In this document: positions 32,914 to 43,000 of the stretch, in pieces
Position numbering within the stretch: position 1 is the stretch's first letter
Layout: every line of letters begins with the position of its first letter
Source: Betaproteobacteria bacterium
GTDB taxonomy: Bacteria; Pseudomonadota; Gammaproteobacteria; Burkholderiales; Eutrophovitaceae
Assembly: GCA_020354125.1 (NCBI GenBank)
Contig: CP070643.1
Coordinates: 1,528,174 to 1,573,854, forward strand
Direction of reading: 5' to 3'
DNA: 45,681 bases
Program-made: the position numbers and the translations under genes
Notes under the pieces: generated by a model
The model's input: the letters and a program-made list of their open reading frames with translations, nothing else
What the model was told of the DNA's origin: nothing
Databases searched by the model: none

Positions 32914-33138
32914 GATTTCTTCCTGGAGTGAAAAGACAACTGCCGAGACTAGCGATGCCGCTTTGCGACGAAGTTGATCTGAATCAAGATGCGTGCGCAA
33001 CTGGTGGATTCCGACTTTCAAATCGCCTGACCCTTGCCAAAGTCGGCTTTTTCTGCGGTTGCACTTTGGATCTGTCCCCCTCGACACAATGGCCGCAGTA
33101 GATGCGACAATCTTTCTTCGAGGAGACGGGCAACCGAT

Positions 33139-33486
33139 ATGACAACCATCTACGGCATCAAGAATTGCGACACCATGAAACGCGCTTTTGCGTGGCTGAA
33201 AGATCATCGTGTCGATTACGAATTCCACGACTACAAGAAAGCTGGCGTAACCGCAGCCATGCTCAAATCGTGGTCATCTCGGGTCGGGTGGGAAAAGCTA
33301 CTGAATACGCGCGGCATGACCTGGCGGAAACTGAGTGAAGAACAGCGTGCCGATATGAGTGAGAAGAAAGCACAGCAACTGATGCAGCAACAGCCCAGCC
33401 TGATCAAGCGTCCGGTATTGATTCACGGCAGCAAAATGCTGGTCGGATTCGACGACAAGGCCTATCAGGAACTGCTGAAAAAGTAA
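33139..33486 (+). CDS. ArsC/Spx-family thioredoxin-fold protein (YffB-like)
   Basis: A small protein of 115 residues. Seen: MTTIYGIKNCDTMKRAFAWLKDHRVDYEFHDYKKAGV, with the family cysteine at residue 10, then TRGMTWRKLSEE, PSLIKRPVLIHGSKMLVGFDD. Family knowledge: ArsC-like fold related to glutathione-linked arsenate reductases; the YffB group uses glutathione, and a role in arsenate reduction is not established. The start at 33139 is taken because the fold begins there; an upstream frame to 33034 is not conserved-looking. It is an isolated gene downstream of the SUMF1 promoter region, divergent from it. The gap from 33487 to 33644 holds nothing clear except the next gene's ribosome-binding site. 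Confidence 0.88.
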   Translation: MTTIYGIKNCDTMKRAFAWLKDHRVDYEFHDYKKAGVTAAMLKSWSSRVGWEKLLNTRGMTWRKLSEEQRADMSEKKAQQLMQQQPSLIKRPVLIHGSKMLVGFDDKAYQELLKK

Positions 33487-33644
33487 GTCCCGACTATGGT
33501 TTGTCCGGCCGAGTGCGCCCGTTGGCAACGGCATTCGGCTAAAATTTCATTCTTGATCTGCAGCGGCCCACCCGCACGTGAGCAGGCCGGCAGCGAATCC
33601 CGCCAGTCCTTCGGCATCGTGCCGGTAACAACGAGAGGAAGACA

Positions 33645-35030
33645 ATGACCCTTGCGGCTGAACAAACTCAATCCGCGACCGACGAACTGAAGGCTCTGCT
33701 AGGAGATCGCGTCTCCACTAACACGACGGTGCGCGACACCCACGGCAAGGATGAATCCTGGCATCATCCGCACCGGCCTGACGCGGTTGTGTTCCCGAAC
33801 ACCACCGAAGAAGTGTCGGAAGTCGTCAAGATTTGCGCCAAATACAAGCTACCAGTCGTTGCTTATGGCACCGGCACTTGCCTGGAAGGTAATGTCATTC
33901 CGCATCATGGCGGCGTCGTTGTCGACCTGATGAATATGGATGAGGTGCTGCGCGTCAGTGCAGAGGATCTCGACTGCACCGTCCAGGCGCGCGTCACTCG
34001 CAAACAACTCAACGAATACATCCGCGACCAGGGCTTGTTCTTTCCGATTGACCCCGGCGCCGATGCGTCACTCGGCGGCATGGCTGCCACGCGCGCCTCG
34101 GGAACCAACGCAGTTCGCTACGGCACGATGCGCGAAAATGTACTGGCATTGACCGTGGTGCTGGCTGATGGCCGCATCATCAAAACCTCCAAGCGCGCCC
34201 GAAAATCATCTGCAGGATACGACCTTACTCGTGTGTTCGTTGGTTCGGAAGGCACACTCGGCATCATTACCGAGGTCACGCTGCGTCTGTACGGAATCCC
34301 TGAAGCAATGGCATCTGCGGTCTGTTCGTTTGACACGCTCGCCGGCGCAGTCGACACGGTGATTCAGACCATCCAACTCGGCATCCCGGTGGCGCGCATC
34401 GAACTGCTGGACGATCTTGAAATGGATGCGGTCAACAAGTTCTCCAAACTTGATTATCCGGTCAAGGACACTTTGTTCCTCGAATTTCACGGCACCGAAG
34501 CGGGTGTCAAGGAACAAGCGGAAATGGTGCAGGAGATTGCGGCTGAAAACACCGGCGGCGATTTCAAATGGGCCACCAGACCCGAAGACCGCAACAAGCT
34601 GTGGGCCGCGCGCCACGATGTCACCTATGCTTCAAAGGCGTTGCGACCGGGTGCGGAAATCTGGGCCACCGATGTGTGTGTCCCAATTTCGCGACTCGCC
34701 GAATGCATTCTCGAAACCAAAAAAGACCTGGCAGAGAGTTTCCTTATGGCGCCACTGGTCGGTCATGTTGGTGACGGCAACTTCCATCTCGGTTTCTTGA
34801 TCAACCGAGACGATCCAAAAGAGCTTGAGGAAGCCGAGCGAATTAACGACCGGCTGGTAATGCGCGCCCTTGCGATGGACGGCACTTGCACCGGCGAGCA
34901 CGGCATCGGACTCGGTAAGATGAAGTTCATGACTGCCGAACACGGTGAAGGCGTCGCGGTGATGCGCGCCATCAAGAAGGCTCTTGACCCGGACAACATC
35001 ATGAATCCGGGCAAGATATTCAGCGTTTGA
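33645..35030 (+). CDS. FAD-linked D-lactate dehydrogenase/GlcD-type oxidase
   Basis: A protein of 461 residues. Seen: the FAD-binding PCMH domain (PDAVVFPNTTEEVSEVVKICAKYKLPVVAYGTGTCLEG, FPIDPGADASLGGMAATRASGTNAVRYGTMRENVLAL) and the C-terminal cap with VGHVGDGNFHLGFL and GTCTGEHGIGLGKMKFM, PDNIMNPGKIF. Family knowledge: FAD-dependent oxidation of D-lactate or other 2-hydroxy acids, passing electrons to cytochrome or quinone. It begins with GAGAGGAAG before the ATG. No signal is visible, but members are often membrane-associated. It could oxidise a 2-hydroxy acid imported by the TakP-like TRAP system; this is inference. Confidence 0.93.
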   Translation: MTLAAEQTQSATDELKALLGDRVSTNTTVRDTHGKDESWHHPHRPDAVVFPNTTEEVSEVVKICAKYKLPVVAYGTGTCLEGNVIPHHGGVVVDLMNMDEVLRVSAEDLDCTVQARVTRKQLNEYIRDQGLFFPIDPGADASLGGMAATRASGTNAVRYGTMRENVLALTVVLADGRIIKTSKRARKSSAGYDLTRVFVGSEGTLGIITEVTLRLYGIPEAMASAVCSFDTLAGAVDTVIQTIQLGIPVARIELLDDLEMDAVNKFSKLDYPVKDTLFLEFHGTEAGVKEQAEMVQEIAAENTGGDFKWATRPEDRNKLWAARHDVTYASKALRPGAEIWATDVCVPISRLAECILETKKDLAESFLMAPLVGHVGDGNFHLGFLINRDDPKELEEAERINDRLVMRALAMDGTCTGEHGIGLGKMKFMTAEHGEGVAVMRAIKKALDPDNIMNPGKIFSV

Positions 35031-35039
35031 TGCAACTCG

Positions 35040-35066
35040 CTCGAGTGCGCCACAGGCGCACTTGAG
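35040..35066. other. 12-bp hairpin between convergent genes
   Basis: The arms at 35040-35051 and 35055-35066 pair almost perfectly (one G-T) around ACA. It sits between the D-lactate-dehydrogenase-type gene and the metal-binding receptor gene. No T-run follows on either strand, so it may be a rho-linked 3'-end structure rather than an intrinsic terminator. Confidence 0.55.
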
Positions 35067-35098
35067 TCAAGCGATCTCACCACCAGCAAGCTGGACCG

Positions 35099-36064
35099 CT
35101 AGCCGCCGGGGCCAAAGATCGACGACAAAGCCTCGAGATTTGCACGCATCACGCTCAGGAAATCACCCTCATCAGGAACGTTGGCACACGGCGAGAACAC
35201 CAGGCTCGATATCCCCAGAGTTGTGAGCCGTTGCTGCGTGTCGCTCAATGGTTCGCTCTCCCACAGCATCCAACGCGCCGGATGTTCATTCGTTAATTGC
35301 TGCAGCGCCACCCAACTCGCTTGGTCAGGTACGACGTCCGGTTCCCACATCACACTGCGCAGATTGAGTCCGTAGCGAGCCCGTAGATATTGATAAACCG
35401 GATGTGACGCGAGTAATGGCTTGCCGGCAGTGCGCTGGCCAATCGACTGCATTTCGCTATCGAGTTCGAGCAATTCGGACCGCAGTATGGCGAAGCGCCG
35501 CTCGAAGTCCGCCGCCATTTCGGGTCGTACGCGAGCGAGCGCTTCAGTTATCGCTTGCGCCTGTTGCGCCGCCAACGAAAAATCAAGCCAGGTGGTAAAG
35601 GTGACTCCACCGTGAGAGTGCTCACCAGCCGGACCATGGCTATGCGTCGCGCCCGCATCGCCACGGATGTACTGTTCCTCAAAAAAAACCGACGTGTTCA
35701 CCAACTTGAGTTGCGGCAGGCTGACTTTGTCGACCCATTTGGCGTAACGCGCGCCGTTGAGCAAAATCAGATCAGCTTGCTGATAAGCGATGACCTGCGC
35801 CACATCCGGCATCCAGAAGGCGGGGTCGACCCCTGCCGGCACGGGAAACTGCACTTGGACATCGTCGCCGCCAATTCTCTGCGCGAAATAAGCCAACGGG
35901 TAATTGACAGCGAAGACGACCAGCTTGTTATCGGCAATGGCGTTGGAGGCCACAAACAGCAAAAGAGTCGCAACGAGCACGCGACGCCAGTGACGTTTGA
36001 TGGTGCGCCGTCGGTCACGGTTTCCGCCACCAGTTGCAATACCGAACAAAGTATTTGTCCCCAT
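35099..36064 (-). CDS. ZnuA-like metal-binding periplasmic receptor
   Basis: A protein of 321 residues. Seen: a long basic n-region then a hydrophobic LLLFVASNAIA signal segment (about 31-45), NYPLAYFAQRIGGDDVQVQFPVPAGVDPAFWMPDVAQVIAYQQADLILLNGARYAKWV, a histidine-rich loop around HSHGPAGEHSHGG, and KPLLASHPVYQYLRARYGL. This is the cluster-A1 receptor fold of zinc/manganese uptake, with an added His-rich loop as in zinc receptors. The gene ends in FSPCANVPDEGDFLSVM. Unlike classic ZnuA it is paired with an FtsX-type permease rather than ZnuB; the nearest parallel I recall is the Vibrio Zrg zinc system. A remnant of a second copy occurs at 45215-45445. Confidence 0.82.
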   Translation of the reverse strand: MGTNTLFGIATGGGNRDRRRTIKRHWRRVLVATLLLFVASNAIADNKLVVFAVNYPLAYFAQRIGGDDVQVQFPVPAGVDPAFWMPDVAQVIAYQQADLILLNGARYAKWVDKVSLPQLKLVNTSVFFEEQYIRGDAGATHSHGPAGEHSHGGVTFTTWLDFSLAAQQAQAITEALARVRPEMAADFERRFAILRSELLELDSEMQSIGQRTAGKPLLASHPVYQYLRARYGLNLRSVMWEPDVVPDQASWVALQQLTNEHPARWMLWESEPLSDTQQRLTTLGISSLVFSPCANVPDEGDFLSVMRANLEALSSIFGPGG

Positions 36065-36072
36065 CAGACCCG

Positions 36073-37254
36073 CTAGTTGACGAAAAGCACTCTCACCAGT
36101 TGCTCGTCGTAATAACTCACAACGCCAGCGACAGAAGCAACCAGCGCCGCGCTGACGATGAGAATAATTGCGATCTCGGCACCCAGCAGCCGCATGATGG
36201 TGTAGCGGCTACAGCCGAGCCGGAACACAGTATTCAGCTCACGCTGGCGAAGGCGCAACGACAAGGCAAACACAAGCACCAAGGCGAGCACAGCCGCCAA
36301 CCCGACAACGAATATCACCGAATCGATAATGTTCTTGACACGAAAAATGTTCTGCAACAAGCCATCGATGACCTCGGTCGGCTCGACGATCTGTGTTGTC
36401 TTGTCATCTGTAACGTAACGCCCGCGCAGAATGGTTCCTGATTTTGCATCGGCGGGCAGAGCGATCACTGCGGTGAGCGGATAGACTTCCGGTTCGCCAT
36501 GAAAGTGGAATGAACCTATATTCTGTTCATCGATCTCTGTGTACTGAGTCAGTTTGGCAGTGGCGGTGACATTCTGGTCGGTACGCTCCATGATCAGCGT
36601 CGAATCGCGCACCTTGAGCAGATCGGCGTGGCCATGAACCAGCCCTTCAATAACCCAGGCAGTCTTGACGTCAACGAACACGGCGACATCGTCCGCGCTG
36701 TGGCTACGTTCCAGCACACCGACTACTTTCATGTTCAGCGGATATATCCCTGCCAGATCGAACACCGTCTCCGGTGACGACAGCAAACGATCGCCCGGAT
36801 TCAGACCAAGCGACTCTGCAGCAGCCGAACCGAGCACACACTCACCCAGCAATGCCAGCGAGCGGCCTTCGCGAATCTTCAGTTCACGAAAGTCAAAATA
36901 ATCAAGCGTCGTTCCGACAATCGGGAAACCGCGCGCCTGAAAACGCACGTAAAGAGGAATTGGACTCGCCAGCCCCGATTCGCTGACTTCATCATTGACC
37001 TGCGTACTGACCAGCTCGGGAACCTGGTCATCCAGATACAGACTGTTCATTACCAGATCAAGCGCACTGCCCTTGGCACCAACGAGCAACGGCGTCGTTT
37101 CCGCCCGCGACAATAACTGTCGTTCGCTCTCGTTCAGCAGTAATTCGAGCGTAAACGGCAGAACCGCAATCAGGCTAACGCAGGCAACCAGTGTCGCAGA
37201 GCGCGCCTTGTTGAATACGAGGTAGCGCCAGGCGATGTAAGCACTGCTGATCAC
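36073..37254 (-). CDS. FtsX/MacB-type ABC permease
   Basis: A protein of 393 residues. Seen: one N-terminal span (YIAWRYLVFNKARSATLVACVSLIAVLPFTLELLL), a large outside domain (about 40-280) with DYFDFRELKIREGRSLALLGECVLGSAAAESLGL, typical of MacB/FtsX, then three C-terminal spans. Family knowledge: such permeases use the ATPase for mechanical work on periplasmic partners or export, rather than classical import. It is 8 bases from the ZnuA-like gene and shares ATGA (37251-37254) with the ATPase gene. FTSX_LRQRELNTVFRLGCS-like loop SLRLRQRELNTVFRLGCSRYT contacts the ATPase. Confidence 0.9.
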   Translation of the reverse strand: MISSAYIAWRYLVFNKARSATLVACVSLIAVLPFTLELLLNESERQLLSRAETTPLLVGAKGSALDLVMNSLYLDDQVPELVSTQVNDEVSESGLASPIPLYVRFQARGFPIVGTTLDYFDFRELKIREGRSLALLGECVLGSAAAESLGLNPGDRLLSSPETVFDLAGIYPLNMKVVGVLERSHSADDVAVFVDVKTAWVIEGLVHGHADLLKVRDSTLIMERTDQNVTATAKLTQYTEIDEQNIGSFHFHGEPEVYPLTAVIALPADAKSGTILRGRYVTDDKTTQIVEPTEVIDGLLQNIFRVKNIIDSVIFVVGLAAVLALVLVFALSLRLRQRELNTVFRLGCSRYTIMRLLGAEIAIILIVSAALVASVAGVVSYYDEQLVRVLFVN

Positions 37255-37919
37255 GTCTCGTCTCCAGCGCGAAAGCTTTGGAAATCAATGACCCGGTCAA
37301 AGCGTGGCAACAGTTCATGGTCATGTGTCACCGCAACCAGGCTGGTGCCGTGCGCCTGCACACCTTCGAACAAGGCATCGAGAATATGACCCTTGTTGCG
37401 TGGATCAAGATTGCCGGTTGCTTCATCGGCGAGAATGACTTTCGGATTCGCCAGCAGCGCACGGCAAATCGCGGCACGCTGCTTCTCGCCCTGTGATAAC
37501 TGCGTGACGTTTCGATGGAGCTTGCCGCCGAGACCCAGACCCTCGGCCAACACAATGGCACGTGCTCGCACCTGGCCAGTGAGCACCAGCGCAGAGCTGA
37601 TCCGATACGGATGCAGAATGTTGTCGAGCACACTGAGATAATCGATCAGCTCGAAATCCTGAAACACGAAACCGACGTTGGTGATACGAAAGTCGCGGCG
37701 CTTTGCATCGCTGAGTTCGTTTACAGCGATGCCATTTACCGTGACATCGCCTGCATCCGGAATCAGGATTCCGGCAATCAGATTGAGCATGGTCGTCTTG
37801 CCCGAACCACTCGGTCCAATGACGGCCACCTTCTCGCCGTCAGCTACTTGAAAGTCGGCAATATCGAGATGGAAGTCGCTGGAAGGGTATTGAAACCTGA
37901 GTGAGTCGATACCGATCAT
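37251..37919 (-). CDS. ABC transporter ATP-binding protein (LolD/MacB group)
   Basis: A protein of 222 residues. Seen: Walker A GPSGSGKTT, Q-loop VFQDFELIDYLSVLDN, signature LSQGEKQR, Walker B VILADEATGNLD and the switch histidine THDHELL. Sequence style fits the LolD/MacB/FtsE group, which pairs with FtsX-type permeases, agreeing with its neighbour. It overlaps the permease by 4 bases, so the genes are translationally coupled. Confidence 0.95.
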   Translation of the reverse strand: MIGIDSLRFQYPSSDFHLDIADFQVADGEKVAVIGPSGSGKTTMLNLIAGILIPDAGDVTVNGIAVNELSDAKRRDFRITNVGFVFQDFELIDYLSVLDNILHPYRISSALVLTGQVRARAIVLAEGLGLGGKLHRNVTQLSQGEKQRAAICRALLANPKVILADEATGNLDPRNKGHILDALFEGVQAHGTSLVAVTHDHELLPRFDRVIDFQSFRAGDET

Positions 37920-38032
37920 TTCGCTCGTTTATCCCGCGGCCGCTACTTCAGCCAGATCTTTGTCGCGTAAAGGATTCTGATTGCCTGCGCATGCGGTGAA
38001 CAACCGAACTGACACCTTCGCACCCATCGTCG

Positions 38033-39895
38033 CTACTGTGGAACTGCCGTGGCAGTGGCTGCCTGAGGTTGTACGCGCGACTCATCGAGAATCTCCAGCC
38101 CGGTAATCTTCCAACGCCCGTCGGTATTGGCAATGGTGACGATCGCCTCGTAGAGATTCTTGCGCATGTGCACGTGCCCCCAATGGCCGACCGTACCCAT
38201 CGCTGACCATTTGCCGGTAATCGCATAGGTCAGGGGCCGGGCGCCGACCCGCTCTGCACCCGCTTGCAGTACTTCGACTTCCTTGATCTTGGCTTGCACG
38301 CCACCGGCCTGTTGCACGGCAAACGATTTTCGATTCTGCAAGTAAATATCCGACAGAAGGTCGCCGCTCACGCTCATTGCAAGCTTGTCGTAGACGTCAT
38401 CTTCGCGACGGAAATCGAATGCGCGGTAGACGTTCTTCATCAGTGATTGCAACAACTGCTGCGCGCGCTCATCTGGCAGCGCGCCCGCCACAGCAGCCGG
38501 TTTCGGTACAGACGCAGCAAAGTGGGGATACAGAGCAACGGCGCCGATGATCGCAACGACAAACACCGACACCGGAACGAGGAGCGATTTGCCATTGCGC
38601 CGGTTCCTCCTGATTTGCCATCCGAGCGGCAGCAAGGCACCTATGCATAGTAACGTCCCAACGGGAACGCGCAGTTCACCGAGCGACCCAGACACCGCCA
38701 CCGCTTCTACCGTCGGCTCTTGATACTTTTTCAGGAAGTTGGTCCAAGTGTGAACATTGTCATCCGGTGTTACGAACGACAGCAAAGGACCAGCCGGGTC
38801 GACCGAAGTCGCGGGTACGCGCTGAATGCGATCGGAGAACAACTCCCAGTCGCAGGTCACCTCCTGCGGTAGTGACTCGGTCAGATAAGTAATGATCACG
38901 CCGACAATCGCTGTCGACAGATCCATGCGCTGCGGTTTTTCGACAATGCGGATACCTTGCAGGCTTAGCGTCACGTAATTGGTCCGGTCGAGAACCGGGC
39001 GCAGTTCCTTGCCGTCAACCAATACCGGGTTTTTCGCGATCAGGAACTCGCCGATACGCTGTTTCAGCGGCTCGAGTTCGTCAACTTCAATGTACTCGTC
39101 ACCGCGTAAGCCAAGATCCATCCACTCGGCCATGTCTTTTACCCGGGTGAGGATTTCATGACGCACTTCGAACGGTTCAACATACAGGTAGGACATCATG
39201 GCGTCGCGGTGGTGGCGCTTGAGATTGGGATTATCGAACTTGCTGTACCACGGATCCGCCCAGTTCAGTTCCAGCTTCGCATCGGCACCGAGATACCGGA
39301 AATCAATCACCGGCACCGCCTTGTGATAGGTGATGAAGCCAATCGTCACCAAAGCCCGGCCTTCCTCATCTACCGGCGGCACTATGGTCAGTGTTTTCGG
39401 CCTTTGCTTGAACGGATAGATAATCTCGGCGTAGAGCACACGCTTGTCAGCCGGCGCCTCGGGTACCCGCTGACGGGTCATCGGATTGATCATGCCGGCG
39501 AACGGCGACTGCCTGTCGACCCGCATCCGTGGCTCGACCAGCGCCAGGCGCGCCGGAAGCGAAGCTCCGGTATCCGTCGTGAATCTCAGCTTGGTTTGCG
39601 AAAAGCCCCGCATGCGGTCAGCAAGCGCCGGCCGCGGCTTGCCGCCTTCTTTCATCCACGAATCCGGAACCAGTTCTTCGAACGTCTCGAGGTCACCAAC
39701 ATAGACCTCTAGCACTACCTTGACATGGTCGTCCAAGATGTAGATTTCAGCGATGTTGGGCGCCGTCTCGGCTCCCGTGAGATTGATCCAGTCTGCTCTC
39801 GCCATTGGTACGCAGAGACCAAGGCAGGAGAGAAAGCAGAACAAATGACGCAGCATGGCCGGTTGAATAGCTTGTTGTGATTTCATTTTACACAT
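38033..39895 (-). CDS. large uncharacterised exported/membrane protein of the metal-ABC cluster
   Basis: A protein of 620 residues (starts at 39895 or 39886 are both possible). Seen: a signal sequence FCFLSCLGLCVPMARA, then a periplasmic region to about residue 425, two membrane spans (about 430-450 VGTLLCIGALLPLGWQI and 462-478 LLVPVSVFVVAIIGAVALY), and a C-terminal soluble region (about 490-610) with EDDVYDKLAMSVSGDLLSDIYLQNRKSF. I recognise no named domain. It is the first gene of the cluster and is separated from the ATPase by 113 bases. By position it is a partner of the ZnuA-like/FtsX system. The opposite end faces the phyH stub. Confidence 0.8.
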   Translation of the reverse strand: MCKMKSQQAIQPAMLRHLFCFLSCLGLCVPMARADWINLTGAETAPNIAEIYILDDHVKVVLEVYVGDLETFEELVPDSWMKEGGKPRPALADRMRGFSQTKLRFTTDTGASLPARLALVEPRMRVDRQSPFAGMINPMTRQRVPEAPADKRVLYAEIIYPFKQRPKTLTIVPPVDEEGRALVTIGFITYHKAVPVIDFRYLGADAKLELNWADPWYSKFDNPNLKRHHRDAMMSYLYVEPFEVRHEILTRVKDMAEWMDLGLRGDEYIEVDELEPLKQRIGEFLIAKNPVLVDGKELRPVLDRTNYVTLSLQGIRIVEKPQRMDLSTAIVGVIITYLTESLPQEVTCDWELFSDRIQRVPATSVDPAGPLLSFVTPDDNVHTWTNFLKKYQEPTVEAVAVSGSLGELRVPVGTLLCIGALLPLGWQIRRNRRNGKSLLVPVSVFVVAIIGAVALYPHFAASVPKPAAVAGALPDERAQQLLQSLMKNVYRAFDFRREDDVYDKLAMSVSGDLLSDIYLQNRKSFAVQQAGGVQAKIKEVEVLQAGAERVGARPLTYAITGKWSAMGTVGHWGHVHMRKNLYEAIVTIANTDGRWKITGLEILDESRVQPQAATATAVPQ

Positions 39896-39904
39896 CGGCG
39901 AGAT

Positions 39905-40051
39905 GGACCGAATCCGGTTACTATCTCGCGTATGGTTCGAGCAAGGAAACAGCCATGCTGATGGAAGATGTGCTCAAGCACCCAACAAAGGTGCTCACCG
40001 AGCAACAGCGCAATCGCTTTTTCGAGGATGGCTGCCTGATCGTTGAAGGCC
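39905..40051 (+). repeat. direct repeat, copy A: phyH upstream region and first 32 codons
   Basis: Ungapped match to 45483-45629 with about 20 differences in 147 (hand alignment). It spans promoter-like sequence, AGGA ribosome-binding site, start codon and codons 1-32. Identity ends sharply at 40051. Confidence 0.9.
39919..39924 (+). promoter_or_regulatory. conserved -10-like box upstream of the phyH stub
   Basis: TACTAT lies 31 bases before the stub's ATG, inside GTTACTATC. The same GTTACTATC stands at 45496-45504 upstream of the second phyH. The stretch 39905-40051 is 86% identical (hand count) to 45483-45629, so this upstream region is part of the duplicated unit. No -35 consensus is visible. 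Confidence 0.45.
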
Positions 40052-40092
40052 CTACGGCTCGGCCCGGACACCAATCGACTTCACGCTGGTGA
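39955..40092 (+). pseudogene. truncated phytanoyl-CoA dioxygenase (PhyH) 5' end
   Basis: Starts MLMEDVLKHPTKVLTEQQ and stays phyH-like through FFEDGCLIVEG (residue 32, ending at 40050). From 40052 the frame runs into unrelated sequence and stops at 40092 after 13 more residues. Family knowledge: PhyH proteins are about 250-350-residue Fe(II)/2-oxoglutarate oxygenases, so over 85% is missing. 30 of the first 32 residues equal those of the second copy at 45533. Confidence 0.88.
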
Positions 40093-43000
40093 GCAACCGT
40101 AACAACGTTGGAATGGCGACACCGACTACCGACAGGAACGCAATGCCCGTCTCGATGACGTGACGTTGCGTGAACCACAAAAAGCCGAAGATCAGCACGA
40201 TCACGCCGACCACGACCCAGCGCAGTTGCGACCAGCGCATGCCGGCCGCGCCTTCCTCCCAAGCGGCGACGTAGTCTTTCGTGATGCCGTTGGAGATCCA
40301 CATTGCGAAGCTGTCGCTCATCGCGCGAAGCGCGGGGTCGCGCCGAATGAGCCCGCGCCGGATCAGGTGCCTGACGTTCTGAGCCTGCTTCGGGTTGACG
40401 ACGGCTTCCTGGACGAGCTGCACGAGCACCTGTCTTTCGTCTTCGCTGCACTGCTGCCACAATCCGTCATACCATTCGTGCGCCACCTCGCAGATCTGCG
40501 TGAGTATTTCGCGTTTGGGCGTTTTTTTCTGCACGGCATCTGCAAAGATGCGCTCGAGCTCGGGCCTCACCTCCGCCAGGCCGCAGCTGAGCTCGTTGGC
40601 CTGCCAGTCTTCGTCAACCGGCTGGTCCAGGCCACGACGCCAGAAATCGTTGCCCACGCCTTCTCTCGCCGGCGCACGATCCGGGAACGACTTGATCGTA
40701 AAACCGGCCGGCACACGGTACGCATACGCCGACGGGCTCGCGTCAGCCACCAGCAACACTCGCGTGCGGCCGCCGACGTGGTCCTCGAAATTTCTCAACT
40801 CGGCGTCACTCAGCGATCGATGCAACACGTTCATCGTCAGCCCCGACCCGTCGTCTTCCATTAAGCGCCCCCGGTCCTCTGCGGATGCGACGAAAGCAAC
40901 CACGCACGTGTCGTTGCCCATCACGTCGCGGCGCGTCAGGGGCCCCTGCCGGCCGATCCGCTGAAAATAGAGCGTGTTGGCAACATACCAGAGCCACGCC
41001 CCACCCAGCACGAAGGCGATGAAGCCCACAATCAGCACCAGCGCATTACCTACTAGGGGCTTCGCAACGGGCAGAATCGACGAGAAGGGCTCAACCGTTC
41101 CGCAGAATGCGTTCGGGTGCTGGTACTCGACCACACCTTCCTCGTTTGGCTGCCAGGGTCCGTCTGCCTGCTGATAGAGATAACGACTACGCTCGACGCT
41201 GTCGTTGTATATCGGCTTGTATTGCGCGAACCAGCGCCAGAGAAAGGTGACCTGTTCCGCGCCGAGTGGAACATCGTTGACGGGCAGTCCGTCCGGGTCC
41301 GGGTCGTAGAGGGGGGATCGATATACGTCCGCATCGCACGCGTCGCCCCGCCTGCAATGGCAGTCGTCGCCGACAACGCAAATTGCCGGCACCGCCTCGA
41401 AGTAGTCCGCCAAGGCGCAATTGCGCGCATCGAGCCGCTCACCGTGCACAATGTTCTCCTGCCGCACGAACTCGGGCATCGCGGCTGCCAGCGCGTTCTC
41501 GTAGAATGCGTAGGACGGCAGCACGGCAACGTTGAACCAGAGCAGCCCCGACGCCAGGACGTACCAGCCACGCGGCGAGAGCGCACCCCACCACCAACGC
41601 CGACGCGCCGCGCATACTCTTGCATACGTGACGGAAACGGTCTTCGGTAAGGACCACCATTTCCGACGCGAGGTGAGCAACACCGCTACGACAATCAAGC
41701 CGGGCAGCGCCGTCGACACGATGAGCTGCTCCTCGCCCCCGAAGAGCCACAGGCAAACGACAAACACCCCACCCACCAGAACGAGTCCGCCGGCCCAAGT
41801 TGCGTGAAACGCCTTGGAGCCCATGTTTGGCCAAAACCAACGTGGCACTTCCTGTCCCTGCCATGCCAGGTACAGCAACGTACCGACGAGGTTGATCAGG
41901 AGAAACAGAGACGCGAGCAGCAACGCATGACCCACCGTTTCCATCGTCACGGAGTTCTTCGACTCGTTGTCCGAAAAGACGAGGATGGTCCACGGAAACT
42001 GCTCCATGGGCTTGACGAAAAACTGGTGGGGGCGGCCGAGATAATTTAACTCCATGTGTCGGTCGGCGCCGGATAGCACCGCCGCTCGCAACCGGTCACC
42101 ATCGGGCAACTCCGTGAAGAAGTTGTCTTTTAGCACACGGTGTCCGGACGAATGGAACACAGCTTTGCCGTGCTCGTCGATCACTGCGAACCCGACCCCG
42201 GGTGACAGAACAGGCTCGGCGACCGAGACGAGGCGGGCCTGCGCAGCGACGATCGCGCGGTCGGTCGCAAGGCAGGTTGACTTCTCACCGCATTCGAACG
42301 GCTGTCCGCATATCACGAGCTCGTCCGTTCGTGGATCTGCATTAGCGGGCGGCGTGCACAGTGACGACAACGTTGACAGGATCGTGCTGACAGTCGTCGT
42401 CGTCTTCGAACGAACGTTCTCGACGTACCAACCTTCACCGGCAACATCGCTCGGCCACAGGCGTCGGTCACGTACGCTCGTGAAGTAGTCGCGATCGCCG
42501 AGATAAACCAATGGCGTGTTATCTCGCCAGACCGTTGTCTTGCGTACCTGTTTGCCGGTCAGCGGGTCGATCCAGAAGATGATCTGCAGGTCCGACTCGG
42601 GAGTAGCATATTTCCAATCCGCACGCAGGAGCTCGGACGTGTCCTCTTTATGCACCGGATGCAGTCCCTCGTCGGCGCGCAGCGCGTCGTAGTGATCGAG
42701 CTGCTTATACAGATTCTCCAGCTCCTGGTCCAAACGCTTGGCCAGCAACTCGGCGGTCTGCGCGTTGCTGAACTCGGTCTTGGCGGTCAACTCGAAATGC
42801 GTCTGGGCGCCCAACACACCGATCGTTGCTACCATCAGTGCGCCCCACGTGCCGAACAGCACGAAGTAGAGATCGGCAAAGCGGAATCGTTCCCGCGACG
42901 ATAGAAAGATGATCTTCAACATCGGCCAGCACAGCACGCCGAAGACCACAACCGCGAAGAGCGTAATCACGATGAACGGCGTGACCGCAAGCGACGCGGT

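Noticed and set aside
40160..40864. A 234-codon plus-strand frame opposite the large membrane protein
   Set aside because: Antisense shadow; the minus-strand protein shows membrane spans and domain-like regions, this one does not.
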